Below, piece by piece: positions 63,083-64,000 of a DNA stretch of 64,000 nt. Position 1 is the first letter of the stretch. Each line of letters opens with the position of its first letter. The notes beneath the pieces are model-generated. The model was not told where the DNA came from, searched no databases, and worked only from the letters and a program-made list of their open reading frames with translations. Both the position numbers and the translations under genes were made by a program. Where the stretch lies: positions 62,001-126,000 of the forward strand of contig JAJECW010000141.1 of assembly GCA_022821865.1 (NCBI GenBank), read 5' to 3'. The stretch is from Pseudomonadales bacterium. GTDB lineage: Bacteria > Pseudomonadota > Gammaproteobacteria > Pseudomonadales > Pseudohongiellaceae.

Positions 63083-63119
63083 AGATTCTGCGACTGCGCT
63101 TCGCTGCGCGCAGAATGAC
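63083..63119. repeat. Dispersed palindromic repeat, right half
   Basis: The stretch has GATTCTGCGACTGCGC, the hairpin GCGCTTCGCTGCGCGC and the end CAGAATGAC, as in the right half of the 84-bp family; the left half is diverged. It lies between the glycosyltransferase stop and the nucleosidase-like gene. Confidence 0.7.
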
Positions 63120-63128
63120 AGGTGGTTG

Positions 63129-63944
63129 CTACTCATGCGACAAGGCTCCAAATTCCTCCAAAATTTCCAGATTGCCGCGCTTTCTGGCGCCGTTGATCAA
63201 TATCCGGCATTTCTCCCGCAAAATCGCCGCCGCCGCTTCCCGTTGCTCAACACGCAAGTCACTCCCCGCGAGCAAGCCGCGCAGGGCCCGCACCCGGAAC
63301 CGGTCCATGCCCCAATGCCGGCGCGAAAGCTGATCATCATGCCCCCCGTACCTGCGCAGCAGTGGTTCGTCGACATGGAGCACCGGGTAGCGGCTGCAGA
63401 TGCGCAGCCAGAGATCATAATCCTCACAGGCTGGCAGATCTTCGTTGAAACCGCCGACTTCGTCCAGCAGGCTCTTCTCAATCACCGCCGCGGACGGGGA
63501 AATCACGCATCGCGGCAGGCAATGCTCGAATATCCACCCGCCCCGCTTGCGATGCCGGTCAGCCGGATTCACCCTGCGGCCGTTGCGAATCCAGATCTCG
63601 TCGCCATGGATCAGGCGATGCCCGGGATTTTCCGCCAGCGCCTCGAACTGGACCCGGAGCTTTTCAGGCAGCCATTCATCGTCGGAATCGAGCAGGGCGA
63701 TCCAGTCACAGCCGCAATGGCGAATCCCGAGATTACGCGCCGCGCTGACGCCCCGGTTTTCCTGCCGCAGGTAGCTGACTCCGGGGTAGCCCGCCACCAG
63801 ATTGGCGGTGGCGTCGCTCGAACCGTCATCGACCACGAAAACCTGCCGGGGCGGCAAGCTCTGGGCAAACACCGAATCAAGCGCCCGGCCCAGCGTATGC
63901 GCACGATTGAAAGTCGGAATCACCACTCCCAACGATATTGGCAT
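63129..63944 (-). CDS. Family 2 glycosyltransferase
   Basis: The 271-residue GT-A enzyme begins MPISLGVVIPTFNRAHTLGR with the nucleotide-binding VFVVDDGSSDAT, the DxD-type metal motif in ALLDSDDEWLPE at about residue 85, and a catalytic acidic region in ACEDYDLWLRI at about 173. It transfers a sugar, probably for a surface glycan. The substrate is unknown. Its Shine-Dalgarno region includes eight consecutive Gs 4 nt before the ATG. Confidence 0.88.
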   Translation of the reverse strand: MPISLGVVIPTFNRAHTLGRALDSVFAQSLPPRQVFVVDDGSSDATANLVAGYPGVSYLRQENRGVSAARNLGIRHCGCDWIALLDSDDEWLPEKLRVQFEALAENPGHRLIHGDEIWIRNGRRVNPADRHRKRGGWIFEHCLPRCVISPSAAVIEKSLLDEVGGFNEDLPACEDYDLWLRICSRYPVLHVDEPLLRRYGGHDDQLSRRHWGMDRFRVRALRGLLAGSDLRVEQREAAAAILREKCRILINGARKRGNLEILEEFGALSHE

Positions 63945-63948
63945 GTCA

Positions 63949-63956
63949 CCCCCCCC
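63949..63956 (-). promoter_or_regulatory. G8 tract in the ribosome-binding site of the glycosyltransferase
   Basis: On the minus strand GGGGAGGGGGGGG is followed by TGAC and the ATG. The run of eight Gs forms or displaces the Shine-Dalgarno sequence, so a length change would alter spacing. Confidence 0.5.
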
Positions 63957-64000
63957 TCCCCTGTTTTCCTGAAGAGATCCCGCGGGCCCGCACCACGTGA

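Noticed and set aside
62978..63151. N-terminal extension of the nucleosidase-like protein
   Set aside because: The extra codons translate the dispersed repeat at 63083-63119 and contain no domain, so a start inside the repeat is unlikely.

Overview
This window is a GC-rich chromosomal segment that fits a free-living or host-associated aerobic gammaproteobacterium. The evidence is a complete nuoA-N operon with a fused nuoCD, a full ccmABCDEFGHI cytochrome c maturation operon, a fliA-type sigma factor, PyrC, RNase T, Grx4 and a nth gene beside an RnfB-like ferredoxin. The genus cannot be named from sequence alone. Genes are tightly packed and many neighbours share ATGA or GTGA stop/start overlaps, so translational coupling is the house style.

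Layout. 1-4343 (minus) is an envelope operon of unknown purpose: ABC ATPase, ABC-2 permease, PDZ lipoprotein, FG-GAP propeller protein and the start of another exported protein. 4383-7373 is a two-module M16 peptidase lipoprotein. 7553-22174 is the 13-gene NADH:quinone oxidoreductase (complex I) operon. 22355-28742 is a mixed housekeeping stretch (YciB, cyclophilin, exonuclease III, MoaB, MoaA) bracketed by two paralogous secreted proteins of an uncharacterised family; it holds a candidate small RNA and a three-repeat operator-like array. 28978-30548 is an accessory pocket: a P-loop ATPase, a 5' remnant of CRISPR cas1, and a 158-bp element with inverted ends flanked by TA. 30549-32970 encodes two transporters. 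33004-40349 is the ccm operon, followed by a lone fliA, dcd, rubredoxin and metG. 44722-47250 encodes a Deg-type protease, a ferredoxin and endonuclease III. 47409-49109 is an AT-richer OLD-like ATPase/TOPRIM gene bounded by 11-bp direct repeats. 49286-54629 holds argG, an aminotransferase/sulfotransferase pair, a ParDE-like toxin-antitoxin pair, pyrC and rnt.

The right end is the most unusual part. An rnpB (RNase P RNA) sequence retains its 3' two thirds but lacks the universally conserved 5' strand of the catalytic core, and an 84-bp dispersed palindromic repeat lies beside it. Next to it is a 1026-residue secreted Calx-beta-type protein with three copies of a Cys-bounded Trp-rich domain. 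Its translation start is preceded by fourteen perfect TTGGC pentanucleotide repeats inside a short leader reading frame that ends ATGA on the big gene's start. Changes in repeat number would switch between reinitiation, in-frame fusion and off states, so this looks like a phase-variable surface protein. Beyond grxD come two gene ruins (MetE-like and SnoaL-like), hydantoinase B, a spore-photoproduct-lyase-like radical SAM enzyme coupled to a nucleoside phosphorylase-like protein, and a family 2 glycosyltransferase.

At least four copies (two full-length, two partial) of the same 84-bp repeat family occur in intergenic positions, and several loci show decay, so this genome appears rich in dispersed repeats and in pseudogene formation.
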